In this document: positions 17,899 to 25,746 of the stretch, piece by piece
Position numbering within the stretch: the first letter of the stretch is position 1
Layout of the letters: each line of letters opens with the position of its first letter
NCBI RefSeq assembly: GCF_002514735.1
Contig: NZ_NBWU01000001.1
Span: 868,001-932,000, forward strand
Length of the DNA: 64,000 nt
Origin: Sediminicola luteus
GTDB lineage: Bacteria; Bacteroidota; Bacteroidia; Flavobacteriales; Flavobacteriaceae
Direction of reading: 5' to 3'
The notes under the pieces: model-generated
The model's database searches: none
The model's input: only the letters and a program-made list of their open reading frames with translations
Told to the model about the DNA's origin: nothing
Made by a program: the position numbers and the translations under genes

Positions 17899-18396
17899 TT
17901 ATAAGGTAACGTCAGACAACATATCGGCAACCAATTTCTCTTGCTTGGCACCGTCTTTCAATTCTTCCTTCAACACTTTCTCGGCAATGTCCAATGAAAG
18001 GCTGGCCACTTGGTTTTTGATATCGGCAACCGCGGCTTTCTTTTCACTTTCAATGGTAGCCTGGGCCTGCTGGATCATTTTATCGCCTTCTAGCTGTGCG
18101 GCTTCCTTGGCATCGGCAACGATCTTGTCTTTAATCTCACGGGCCTCTTTTAACATGGCATCACGCTCTTCGCGGGCCTCTTTAAGCAAACGTTCGCTAT
18201 CGGCACTGATGTTCTGCATTTCCTTTTTGGCCTCTTCAGCGGCGTCCATAGCCTTACGGATACCCTCTTCGCGCTCGTTTACGGCATCTAAAATCGGTTT
18301 CCATGCGAATTTCTTCAGCAATACCACCAATAAGATGAAGATGGTCAACATCCAAAAAAATAGGCCAAAAGAAAATTCATTCATTAATTTCTCCAT
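17899..18396 (-). CDS. atpF: F-type ATP synthase subunit b
   Basis: Membrane-anchored peripheral stalk. Seen: one N-terminal transmembrane helix (about residues 6-26, FGLFFWMLTIFILLVVLLKK), then a long charged helix with heptad character (EEGIRKAMDAAEEAKKEM onwards) expected to dimerise. 165 aa from ATG 18396 (MEKLMNEFS), the usual flavobacterial start; the longer upstream reading runs into the untranslated gap after atpE. Confidence 0.95.
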   Translation of the reverse strand: MEKLMNEFSFGLFFWMLTIFILLVVLLKKFAWKPILDAVNEREEGIRKAMDAAEEAKKEMQNISADSERLLKEAREERDAMLKEAREIKDKIVADAKEAAQLEGDKMIQQAQATIESEKKAAVADIKNQVASLSLDIAEKVLKEELKDGAKQEKLVADMLSDVTL

Positions 18397-18478
18397 GTCG
18401 AAACTATATCTTGATTCTAATAATTCAATGTAATAAAGTGCAGTTGCAACCAACCGTTACAACTGCACTCGTTTAGCC

Positions 18479-18670
18479 TTAGGCTGCGAATAGGGCAGCA
18501 AAACCGATACCTTCGATAAGGGCCGCAGCAATAAGCATAGCGGTTTGAATCTTACCTGAAGCTTCTGGCTGACGGGCGATGGCTTCCATAGCCTGTCCAC
18601 CAATTCTACCAATACCAAGGCCAGCTCCGATTACGATCAAACCTGCACCTACGATTTCTGGAATTTGCAT
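18479..18670 (-). CDS. atpE: F-type ATP synthase subunit c
   Basis: Proteolipid of the rotor ring. Seen: two hydrophobic hairpin helices, the polar loop ARQPEASGKI (about residues 32-41) and the essential carboxylate Glu in ALIEGIGF. The residue after Glu is Gly and not Ser/Thr, so the sodium-binding ES/ET pattern is absent and proton coupling is likely (inference). 63 aa, at the short end for the family. Confidence 0.96.
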   Translation of the reverse strand: MQIPEIVGAGLIVIGAGLGIGRIGGQAMEAIARQPEASGKIQTAMLIAAALIEGIGFAALFAA

Positions 18671-18702
18671 AATGTATCTAATTAATTATTAAACATTCAA
18701 TA

Positions 18703-19782
18703 TTAATGGTGACCTTCTTCTACCGCGGCACCAAAATACAATGCCGACAACATGGTGAAAATATAGGCCTGAAGGGCGGCAACCAACAATTCCAACAACG
18801 ACAAGGCAAAGGCCAAGGCGAAGGAAAGCGGACTACCGATCCAGTTTTTAAAGATGAACATCAATCCAATGATACTCATCAATACGATATGCCCTGCCGT
18901 AATGTTCGCATACAAACGAATCATTAATGAGAAAGGCTTGATAATGGTACCCAACAATTCGATGGGTGCCAATATTATTTTCATTGGGGTAGGTACACCT
19001 GGCATCCAGAAGATATGCCCCCAGTAGTTTTTGTTTCCTGAAAAAGTGGTAATGAAATAGGTAATCAGGGCCAAAGCCAAGGTCACGGCTATATTGTTGG
19101 TTACGTTAACCCCAAGCGGTGTAAGCCCGAATAGGTTTACGATCCACACAAAGAAAAATACGGTCAACAAATACCCCATAAACCTACGGTAGTGCTTCTC
19201 TCCGATATTCGGTCTTGCGATATCGTCGCGGATGTATAGGATAATAGGCTCCAACAAACGTCCAAAGCCGGTGGGCATGGCGCTGTTTTTATAATTCTTG
19301 GCCATACGGCTAAAAATCAAGAACATGATGATACTCACCAAAAGTATAAAGAACACGTTTTTGGTGAAAGAGAAATCCAACGGCTTTTCGTTGGTCGGGT
19401 GATGGTCGGCATCGTAGTTGATGGTACCGTTGGCATCGGTCTTGTAAATCTTATTGTGATACAAAGCGTAGTGGTTGCCCCCTACCTCAGCCACGGTCTC
19501 ACCGTGATGGAACTTAGATGAAGAAAACACCTTTAGACCACCATCCCAAAGAATGACAGGCAACGGAAAACCAACATATTTATGCTCGCCGGCATCATTG
19601 GTGTAAGAATACAAAGAGAAGTCGTAAGAGTCCAACAAGTGGTGAGCGATATACTCCTTGATCTCGGTTTTTAAGTCCTTCTCCCCGGCTTCTTCCCCAT
19701 GTTGTTTTTCTTTGGCAAAGGCATTGACGGTCAAAAGCAAGGCCATCGCCACAACTATCTTGGAAATAAAAGAATTTCGCAT
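18703..19782 (-). CDS. atpB: F-type ATP synthase subunit a, with N-terminal signal peptide and extra domain
   Basis: Stator channel subunit. Seen: the conserved SLMIRLYANITAGH helix with the essential Arg (about residue 290) and five or six transmembrane helices between about 140 and 350. Unlike the usual roughly 250-aa form it is 359 aa: a signal-peptide-like start (to about NAFAK, residue 24) and about 115 extra residues with several His precede the first membrane helix. Such extensions occur in Bacteroidota AtpB. It has its own candidate promoter at 19824-19831. Confidence 0.95.
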   Translation of the reverse strand: MRNSFISKIVVAMALLLTVNAFAKEKQHGEEAGEKDLKTEIKEYIAHHLLDSYDFSLYSYTNDAGEHKYVGFPLPVILWDGGLKVFSSSKFHHGETVAEVGGNHYALYHNKIYKTDANGTINYDADHHPTNEKPLDFSFTKNVFFILLVSIIMFLIFSRMAKNYKNSAMPTGFGRLLEPIILYIRDDIARPNIGEKHYRRFMGYLLTVFFFVWIVNLFGLTPLGVNVTNNIAVTLALALITYFITTFSGNKNYWGHIFWMPGVPTPMKIILAPIELLGTIIKPFSLMIRLYANITAGHIVLMSIIGLMFIFKNWIGSPLSFALAFALSLLELLVAALQAYIFTMLSALYFGAAVEEGHH

Positions 19783-19823
19783 ATCGTTCCCTAAAATAAA
19801 TTTTCGGTCTCTAAAAATCGGTG

Positions 19824-19831
19824 CAAATGTA
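19824..19831 (-). promoter_or_regulatory. -7 element TACATTTG upstream of atpB
   Basis: Matches TAnnTTTG on the minus strand, with an expected transcript start near 19820 and atpB ATG at 19782. It would let atpB-E-F-H-A-G be transcribed independently of the upstream sprE block. No clear -33 TTG at standard spacing. Confidence 0.5.
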
Positions 19832-19881
19832 GTCCATTTTACGAAAAGGTAAAAGGCATTACCCCTTTATTTTTCCGACAC

Positions 19882-20307
19882 TTAGATCTCATCGGGTTTT
19901 GGGGCATCGGTATCCATGGATTGCAGCATTTTAGCGGTGAAAAGGGTTCCGACGGATAAACAAATGACATAGGGCGCGAAAAAACTTAGGAATTCGGCCC
20001 GTACCATGTCGCCATCGGCCTGGTAACCGGGATAAAAAATGAAGAAGAAAAGCGCGAATTTTAATAGACTGCCCGCCATATACAGAAACCCAAGTTGATG
20101 TTTTAACCGCTTTCGAAACGCGTATAAAAGGATATAGATTCCCAAGGCCATAATACCATTAAAAAGGTAGGTACCCCGGATCTGATGCGCCCATAGATCC
20201 GAATCCTGTAGCCATCTCACGCCTAAATGGATTGCGAAGCCCAACCCTAATACCAAGGGTAAGACCCAAATGAAACGTAGCGTGATTTTTTGTTGGGGAT
20301 GCGCCAT
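19882..20307 (-). CDS. Small polytopic membrane protein upstream of atpB (DUF6168-like)
   Basis: 141-aa protein with four hydrophobic segments (about residues 9-30, 45-65, 70-92, 108-128) and a short charged tail. Its position between an AtpZ-like gene and atpB matches small proteins annotated DUF6168 in flavobacterial atp clusters, by recollection. It could be an assembly or ion-supply factor in the place of AtpI; this is inference from position. ATG 20307 was chosen over an in-frame start four codons upstream. Confidence 0.7.
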   Translation of the reverse strand: MAHPQQKITLRFIWVLPLVLGLGFAIHLGVRWLQDSDLWAHQIRGTYLFNGIMALGIYILLYAFRKRLKHQLGFLYMAGSLLKFALFFFIFYPGYQADGDMVRAEFLSFFAPYVICLSVGTLFTAKMLQSMDTDAPKPDEI

Positions 20308-20335
20308 GGAAATAAACAAGCCTTTTTAGAGCGCA

Positions 20336-20343
20336 CAAAATTA
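20336..20343 (-). promoter_or_regulatory. -7 element TAATTTTG upstream of the DUF6168-like gene
   Basis: Matches TAnnTTTG on the minus strand, about 29 bp before the ATG at 20307. No -33 TTG at standard spacing was found, so support is moderate. Confidence 0.4.
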
Positions 20344-20397
20344 AGGGATTTCAATGCAATGGCATCGTTATGATCCCAAGTATCGAAAATGTTTGGA

Positions 20398-20436
20398 GTT
20401 CCCCTCTCCCCGAGGGAGAGGGGCTAGGGGTGAGGG
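20398..20436. repeat. GC-rich REP-like dispersed repeat, copy 2
   Basis: CCCCTCTCCCC, GAGGGAGAGGGG, then GGGGTGAGGG: the same layout and orientation as the element at 4764-4798. It sits in the 158-bp gap between the AtpZ-like and DUF6168-like genes. Confidence 0.6.
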
Positions 20437-20465
20437 CCTTTTCGCCCAAGGTAAATTGGCACGAC

Positions 20466-20690
20466 CTACTTCTGCAACCGCTTCAACGAAGCCAACACCC
20501 TATAAATAGCTATGGCCACACCGAGTAGTGTGGCCATAGCCGTAAATATCCGTTTTTCATTTCCGTAGTGATCGTCTAACCATTTGCCCCCTTTGGCGGC
20601 CAAAAATATGGTAATGCCCATCTCTAACCCTATACCAGATAGGGCCACGGCTTTTTTATAAGGATTGTTCTTCTTAGGAGGCTTTTGCAT
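20466..20690 (-). CDS. AtpZ/AtpI-family protein
   Basis: 74-aa two-helix membrane protein: a Lys/Pro-rich start (MQKPPKKNNPYKK), a helix with GIGLEMGITIFLAAKGGKWLDD, a short loop and a second helix TAMATLLGVAIAIYRVL. This is the AtpZ/AtpI pattern of small proteins encoded before F-type ATPase genes, implicated in c-ring assembly or Mg/Ca uptake. ATG 20690 overlaps the 3' end of the bactofilin gene by 17 bp, indicating translational coupling. Confidence 0.88.
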   Translation of the reverse strand: MQKPPKKNNPYKKAVALSGIGLEMGITIFLAAKGGKWLDDHYGNEKRIFTAMATLLGVAIAIYRVLASLKRLQK

Positions 20691-21090
20691 TGGTGGTCGC
20701 GGTATGGGTCTTGATAGCCGCCCCACCTTTCATGGAACAGCTAGCGTTAAAGGTAGCTCCAGGCTCTACGGCCAATTTAGCTACGGAAACCGTTCCGTCG
20801 ATTACCGCTGAAGCTTTTAAAGACAACAGATCGCTTACCATAAGCTCTCCATTGAACTTGCCCTCAATATCGGCATTAACACATTCTACCTTACCTTGGA
20901 TCTTGCCTTCGCGACCGATTACCACTCGGCCTGAGGTTTTGATATTCCCCTCCAATTGGCCATCGATCCTAAAATCGGCCTGGGAAATGATATCCCCTTT
21001 GATCTGGGTGTTCTTCTCGATTCGGTTTGGCTGTCCGCCGCCCATTTCAGTCACGGGACGACCTCCTTTTTTATTGTTGTCTGAAAACAT
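20674..21090 (-). CDS. Bactofilin (polymer-forming cytoskeletal protein)
   Basis: 138-aa protein with a central right-handed beta-helix of about six turns (residues 28-115; repeats such as IKGDIISQADFRIDGQLEGN and GREGKIQGKVECVNADIEG), and short disordered ends. Bactofilins self-assemble into filaments without nucleotide and scaffold envelope proteins. The N-terminus is not a signal peptide, so it is cytoplasmic. Six bp after sprE; cotranscribed with it and the AtpZ-like gene. Confidence 0.92.
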   Translation of the reverse strand: MFSDNNKKGGRPVTEMGGGQPNRIEKNTQIKGDIISQADFRIDGQLEGNIKTSGRVVIGREGKIQGKVECVNADIEGKFNGELMVSDLLSLKASAVIDGTVSVAKLAVEPGATFNASCSMKGGAAIKTHTATTNAKAS

Positions 21091-21096
21091 AGCAAT

Positions 21097-23643
21097 TTAT
21101 GGTTTTGGGGTTAACAGTCCTTTTCTATAATCTTCTAAATTCTTATGGATCTGGACAATAGCATAATTACCCGATAAAATTACAAAATTTCGATCCTTTA
21201 TACGGTAGTCCTTATTATTTTTTATGAGTTCGGCATAACCCAAGGCCCTATCTTGACTACTAAAGCCATGTACCACTACAAATTGGGTAGTTAGATCATA
21301 CAGGTCTTGGGAAACCGTATTGCGGTATTTCAAGTCTTTTATCGATTGCTCTAACCGCTCTTTTAACTTGGCGATTTTTTCGGTATCAGCTGCCGCCAAG
21401 GGGAATACCACTTTCCAATTACCGGTTCCGGTTTTTGAAAATTCCCTTTTGGCCAAATTGCTGAGTTTATTGTCCAGTATATCCTGGGCTTTCTTCCCTT
21501 CTTCGTTATTCGGATAGGTTAGGGCCACATAATTCAAACTCTCACGGTAGGCTTGAAAACCATTTAAACGCCCATTGGCATTGGCTTTGAGCATTTCCAA
21601 TTTAGGTACAATGGCATCGCCGGTAAATCGACTGATAGCCTCTTCGGTACCCACCATAACCTGTAAGTATTCTTGGGCCTGGTATTTTCTGTACAACCCA
21701 TTGTAGGTCGCATCGGGTCCGTTCGAATCGCCCTCCAATACCAATTCCGGGTTTTGAATGATCAATGCATAGCGGGAAGTCGGGTGGTTCTGCACGATAT
21801 CTTGCCGCATTTGGTCGGCCAGCGGACTGCCTTCCTCTTGGTAGATTTTATAGAGGTTGTATTTAGAAGGAAGTATCAAACGTTTTTCAGGGGCATTGGC
21901 CAAAACGGATTCCAATTTACCAGCAGCCAATACATTCTCCTTGAATTTTTCCTTATAGATTAAACCCAATTGATAATTCGCAAAATTCTTTTCGGCTTTT
22001 AAACTATCGATAACCTTGGGGTCGTTAGGAATCTGCTCTAAATAATAATCCAATTCGTATTTACGCCCCGCTACTGCCATGGCCGCGGCTGCACCCGTGG
22101 TATCTATTTGCTGGGCAATGGCGATATCTTCTTGCTGGATGATACTCTTGTTGGCCCAACGCCAGTTGTCTTCCAACTTCCTATTGCCCCAATAGTTTTG
22201 GAACTTGGTTTTCCCATAGCCCAAACTGGTTACGTTATAGAAATAGAACTTACCTTGGTTTTCTTGTCCGCCCGGAGATTCCATAAAAGTGGCGAACCCC
22301 TGCTCCATCTTAGCTTCCTCTTCTTGGGCTTTGGCCTCTTCTTCGGCGATCATGGCATCGATATGCTCTTGGTAATAGGCGCGGCGGGCTATATCCTTCA
22401 TCCCATAGACCTTAACGATACTATCGGTACGGCTGACCACCTCTTCATAGGCGATCACATCTTCGAGATTGTCCAATTTTTTACGGATCCGACGGGCTTT
22501 TAGGGTATGCTCCTGTAAATTGGTGAGGGTACTGTCGTAATAGGCCCCGGCATCTTTATAGGCATAGCGATCAAAATAATAGTCGGCCAGATCTTCGTAG
22601 TTGAGGGCATTCAATTTATCATCGCCCTGGGTGGCCCGTAACGATTTGTCGTAATAATCCAAAGCCACGGCATCTTCGCCATTGTTCATATGGTAACGGG
22701 CAAAACCGCGGTATACCTTATCGAGATACGGACGGTTTTCCCTATTCTCGGCCAGTTTGGTGAAATGTTCTAAAATGGCCTCTCGGTTTTGATCGGTTAT
22801 CTCGGTATTTCTCAAAATGGCCACCTCGGCATTGATCATATAGACCCGGGGCGATTTTCTTTTGAGTTCAATGATCTTGTTATAAGCATAGTTGGCACTG
22901 TCTTTATGGCCCATACGATCGAACAATTGGCCAATGATGTAGTAGTACCTACCTTTTTCGGCCTTGCTTTTGGTATAGGTCGAAGCGATCTTAAGCTGAT
23001 GGATCGCCGTATCGAGTACTTTTTGGTTGATGTAGGCCTGAGCCATTACCGCCCGTGCATCGGCATATTCTTGATCGGTAAGCTCGTCGTATTTAAAGAG
23101 TTTTTTCAGGTTTTCAATGGCCAGCTCCACATTTTCGAGCCTTAAATTGGTCTTCTCCCGCCATATACGGGCCTCGGTAAGCTTATCGGAATAGGTGTGT
23201 TTTCTAAGGATGTAGTTGAAGGCCTCTAGGGCGGGAATAAAACGCTGGTCAAAGTAACGGGCCTTGCCCAATAGCAAAAAGGCTTCATCGGTCTGCGGAT
23301 TGCGCTCCCGATCTTTGATTTCCATGCCATGTTTTTGCACGGCCTTGGTCGCCTTTTCTTCAGCAATGGCAAATTTAGGGTGATTGTCTTCAGAATCGAG
23401 CTTCACTTCATCTCGTACCGCCATACGTTCTACCGGAAGTATTTCCCAATAATCGTCTACATAGGAAGCATTAAGTTCTTCCCGCCCTTCCTCAAAGGCG
23501 ATATTACCATTGTACAACACATTGTACTTGGTATTTAGGGCATGCCAATTGCGGTTCATAAAGGCATCCTTGGTGGTAGAACAGGCCGAAATGACCAGCA
23601 CCAACGCCAAAAGACCCCAACTGTAGCGACGATACGACTTCAA
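21097..23643 (-). CDS. sprE: Gliding-motility / type IX secretion TPR lipoprotein SprE (PorW)
   Basis: 848-aa lipoprotein: signal peptide with lipobox ISAC (Cys about residue 21), then CSTTKDAFMNRNWHALNTKYN, the conserved start I associate with SprE/PorW, followed by many TPRs (about 120-400) and a long helical C-terminal half. SprE is needed for type IX secretion and gliding in flavobacteria. No acidic residues follow the Cys, so it probably faces the periplasm. The only usable start is TTG 23643; the nearest in-frame codon upstream is a stop with no ATG between. Confidence 0.85.
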   Translation of the reverse strand: MKSYRRYSWGLLALVLVISACSTTKDAFMNRNWHALNTKYNVLYNGNIAFEEGREELNASYVDDYWEILPVERMAVRDEVKLDSEDNHPKFAIAEEKATKAVQKHGMEIKDRERNPQTDEAFLLLGKARYFDQRFIPALEAFNYILRKHTYSDKLTEARIWREKTNLRLENVELAIENLKKLFKYDELTDQEYADARAVMAQAYINQKVLDTAIHQLKIASTYTKSKAEKGRYYYIIGQLFDRMGHKDSANYAYNKIIELKRKSPRVYMINAEVAILRNTEITDQNREAILEHFTKLAENRENRPYLDKVYRGFARYHMNNGEDAVALDYYDKSLRATQGDDKLNALNYEDLADYYFDRYAYKDAGAYYDSTLTNLQEHTLKARRIRKKLDNLEDVIAYEEVVSRTDSIVKVYGMKDIARRAYYQEHIDAMIAEEEAKAQEEEAKMEQGFATFMESPGGQENQGKFYFYNVTSLGYGKTKFQNYWGNRKLEDNWRWANKSIIQQEDIAIAQQIDTTGAAAAMAVAGRKYELDYYLEQIPNDPKVIDSLKAEKNFANYQLGLIYKEKFKENVLAAGKLESVLANAPEKRLILPSKYNLYKIYQEEGSPLADQMRQDIVQNHPTSRYALIIQNPELVLEGDSNGPDATYNGLYRKYQAQEYLQVMVGTEEAISRFTGDAIVPKLEMLKANANGRLNGFQAYRESLNYVALTYPNNEEGKKAQDILDNKLSNLAKREFSKTGTGNWKVVFPLAAADTEKIAKLKERLEQSIKDLKYRNTVSQDLYDLTTQFVVVHGFSSQDRALGYAELIKNNKDYRIKDRNFVILSGNYAIVQIHKNLEDYRKGLLTPKP

Positions 23644-23775
23644 ACTTATCTCTATTGTTTGGTATTCTTAACTAAAAAATGACCGCTTTAGTATATAGAA
23701 AGGCCTAATTTAAGGGTTTCATCCGCTCGCTTGCCCCACTTGACCATTTCAAGATCGCTTTTCTAGCGTTTTCCG

Positions 23776-23783
23776 TACATTTG
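23776..23783 (+). promoter_or_regulatory. -7 element TACATTTG
   Basis: Matches TAnnTTTG, with an expected transcript start near 23788 and the ATG at 23808. It excludes an earlier in-frame start at 23781. Confidence 0.5.
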
Positions 23784-23807
23784 GGTATAACCCTTTGTCC
23801 GATCTTC

Positions 23808-25682
23808 ATGAGGTTTCTTGCACTTTCGTTCCTTTTCCTTTTTACCCTGCAAACGACTTTTGCCCAAAAACATTATGGCATCGATTTTTCGGCTGCCGGA
23901 GGCCCGCAATGCCATGCCTTTACCCAGGCTTTTCACAATAAGGCCAAGGAGGTCAATTTCTCCATTGCCCGCGAAGGTAATGCCCTGTTTTTCGAAACCA
24001 ACGACAAAAACTGGTTCAGCCAATTGTTCCAAGGGAAAAACGACGGAATCGCCCTGGACCTTGTGCCCCGGGATCGTTATGCCTGCAACTATCAGGCCCC
24101 TCCGGCCCAGATCAAAGGCCTGCTTTTGGCCCCTGTGTATAGCAAAGCCCTAAAGCAAGGGTTACGGCCGGCCAAAGAAAACCGGTATCGGGTCAAGGTG
24201 GGTACCATACCCCAAACCCTGGCGAACGACGATCTGGAGTTCAACATTCTTTTCCTGAACGATAAAAAACTGTGCCTCTATTATGTAATCTATAACCTGC
24301 CCTCTTACCCCTGGGATTTGTTGGATATGGGCATGTACCTGGACAGCCTTACCTATAGCGACCGAAAAATTCCGGGTGCCTCGGACAGCGGTACGGTCTA
24401 TAAATTCAAGAGCCTCACCTTTACCGTTCCCTTTGAAAAGAACAAGACCAACTATGCCCCGGCCGATATAAAACCGCTGTACGATTCGCTGCGACTGACC
24501 GATTTCAATATCAAAAGTATCGATATACATGCCTATGCCTCGGTAGAAGGAAGTACCGCCCGTAATGCCGAATTGCAACAGGGCCGTGCCGAGAGCATTA
24601 TAGCGGCATTGCAGAGTTTTCAAAAACCGACCATAGCTACCCAGATCGAAACCTCGGAAAACTGGGTAGAGTTCTTAAAGGATATTGAGGGTACCCCACA
24701 TGCCCAAATGGGCCAACTGCCAAAGTCTGAGATCAAAAAACGTTTGGTTGGCCAGACTTCAGCGGCCCTGGAACCCCTCTTAAAAAACCATAGAAAGGCC
24801 ATTATTCGTCTAGAACTCGATAAAAAAGATCCCTATAAAAATGAGCGTCCCGAACAATTGGTGCAGTTGTTCAATGGGGCCGTAAAAAAGGAAGATCTCG
24901 CAGAGGCCCTGGCCATTCAGAACTCCTTGTTCGAAAAAATGCGGCAAAATATGGCCAATCCCGAATTGTTGCGACAACTGGAAGTGCCGGAACAATCGAA
25001 ATTCTTACCGCTTTTACTTAAAAATGCGGTCTATAGATCTATGCTCGATGAGAAATACATCTTGATTTCTAGGAACCAGTTACGCCGACTAAAGCAATTA
25101 GATCCCAACAATGCCAAACTCGACTATAATATCGCGGCCCTGAACCTTAAAATATGGCGTTACAATGCCGAACCCGTAGATGCCCGTAAATTGAAGCAGT
25201 CCATCGAAGGTCTGGCGCAAAAAGGTATCGAACGCCCCCTGATTCAACGTATGCTGGTCAACTACCATATCATTAAGGCCGAGCAGCATATGCGGAAGCG
25301 TGAGTACGATCAAAAAGACCGCTCGGTGGCCTTTATCAATGCTACCTATAACGACTTCCCCAAATCGGATTTCGATTATTTAAGTCTGGCCCAGTTCCTG
25401 ACCTATTATGCCAATAACGAAGATGCCGTGGCCCTGTTGAACGACAAGGCACAACAGCTCGATGTGAACAGCGAGCTGCTTTTCTATTACATAAATTTAA
25501 CCCTGATCGACCAGCAGTTGACCGCTACCGAAGACTACCGCCGGATAATGCTGAACGCCCACGATCTGGACCCCCAACGTTTTTGTAACCTTTTTGCCTC
25601 CCCGGCCCAGGGCGGGGTAACCTTCCAACTGCTCGAAGACCCTTTTTTAAAGCAGTATTATTGCGAGAATTGTGGTAATTAA
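23808..25682 (+). CDS. Exported protein with OmpA-like patch, function unknown
   Basis: 624-aa protein with a signal peptide (MRFLALSFLFLFTLQTTFAQ). I do not recognise a named family. Residues about 232-275 (IKSIDIHAYASVEGS, NAELQQGRAESIIAAL) have the look of the peptidoglycan-binding OmpA C-terminal fold, though the canonical GHTD is replaced by HAYA. The remaining C-terminal 300 residues are helical, with TPR-like spacing. Possibly an envelope-spanning structural protein; this is inference. No neighbour is tightly linked: the next gene begins 64 bp downstream and differs in base composition. Confidence 0.75.
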   Translation: MRFLALSFLFLFTLQTTFAQKHYGIDFSAAGGPQCHAFTQAFHNKAKEVNFSIAREGNALFFETNDKNWFSQLFQGKNDGIALDLVPRDRYACNYQAPPAQIKGLLLAPVYSKALKQGLRPAKENRYRVKVGTIPQTLANDDLEFNILFLNDKKLCLYYVIYNLPSYPWDLLDMGMYLDSLTYSDRKIPGASDSGTVYKFKSLTFTVPFEKNKTNYAPADIKPLYDSLRLTDFNIKSIDIHAYASVEGSTARNAELQQGRAESIIAALQSFQKPTIATQIETSENWVEFLKDIEGTPHAQMGQLPKSEIKKRLVGQTSAALEPLLKNHRKAIIRLELDKKDPYKNERPEQLVQLFNGAVKKEDLAEALAIQNSLFEKMRQNMANPELLRQLEVPEQSKFLPLLLKNAVYRSMLDEKYILISRNQLRRLKQLDPNNAKLDYNIAALNLKIWRYNAEPVDARKLKQSIEGLAQKGIERPLIQRMLVNYHIIKAEQHMRKREYDQKDRSVAFINATYNDFPKSDFDYLSLAQFLTYYANNEDAVALLNDKAQQLDVNSELLFYYINLTLIDQQLTATEDYRRIMLNAHDLDPQRFCNLFASPAQGGVTFQLLEDPFLKQYYCENCGN

Positions 25683-25746
25683 CAGGTACGTTCGGGAAGT
25701 AGGCAAATTGATAAAATGCCTATATTAGAGTTCCTAAACCAACGTT

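Noticed and set aside
17867-18433. Long plus-strand ORF antisense to atpF
   Set aside because: Ser/Leu/Ala-rich composition typical of the complement of a helical coding gene; atpF is unmistakable on the other strand.
23641-23648. TAAGTTTG on the minus strand as a promoter for sprE
   Set aside because: The TTG of this element is the only possible sprE start codon, so it cannot lie upstream of the transcript start of that gene.
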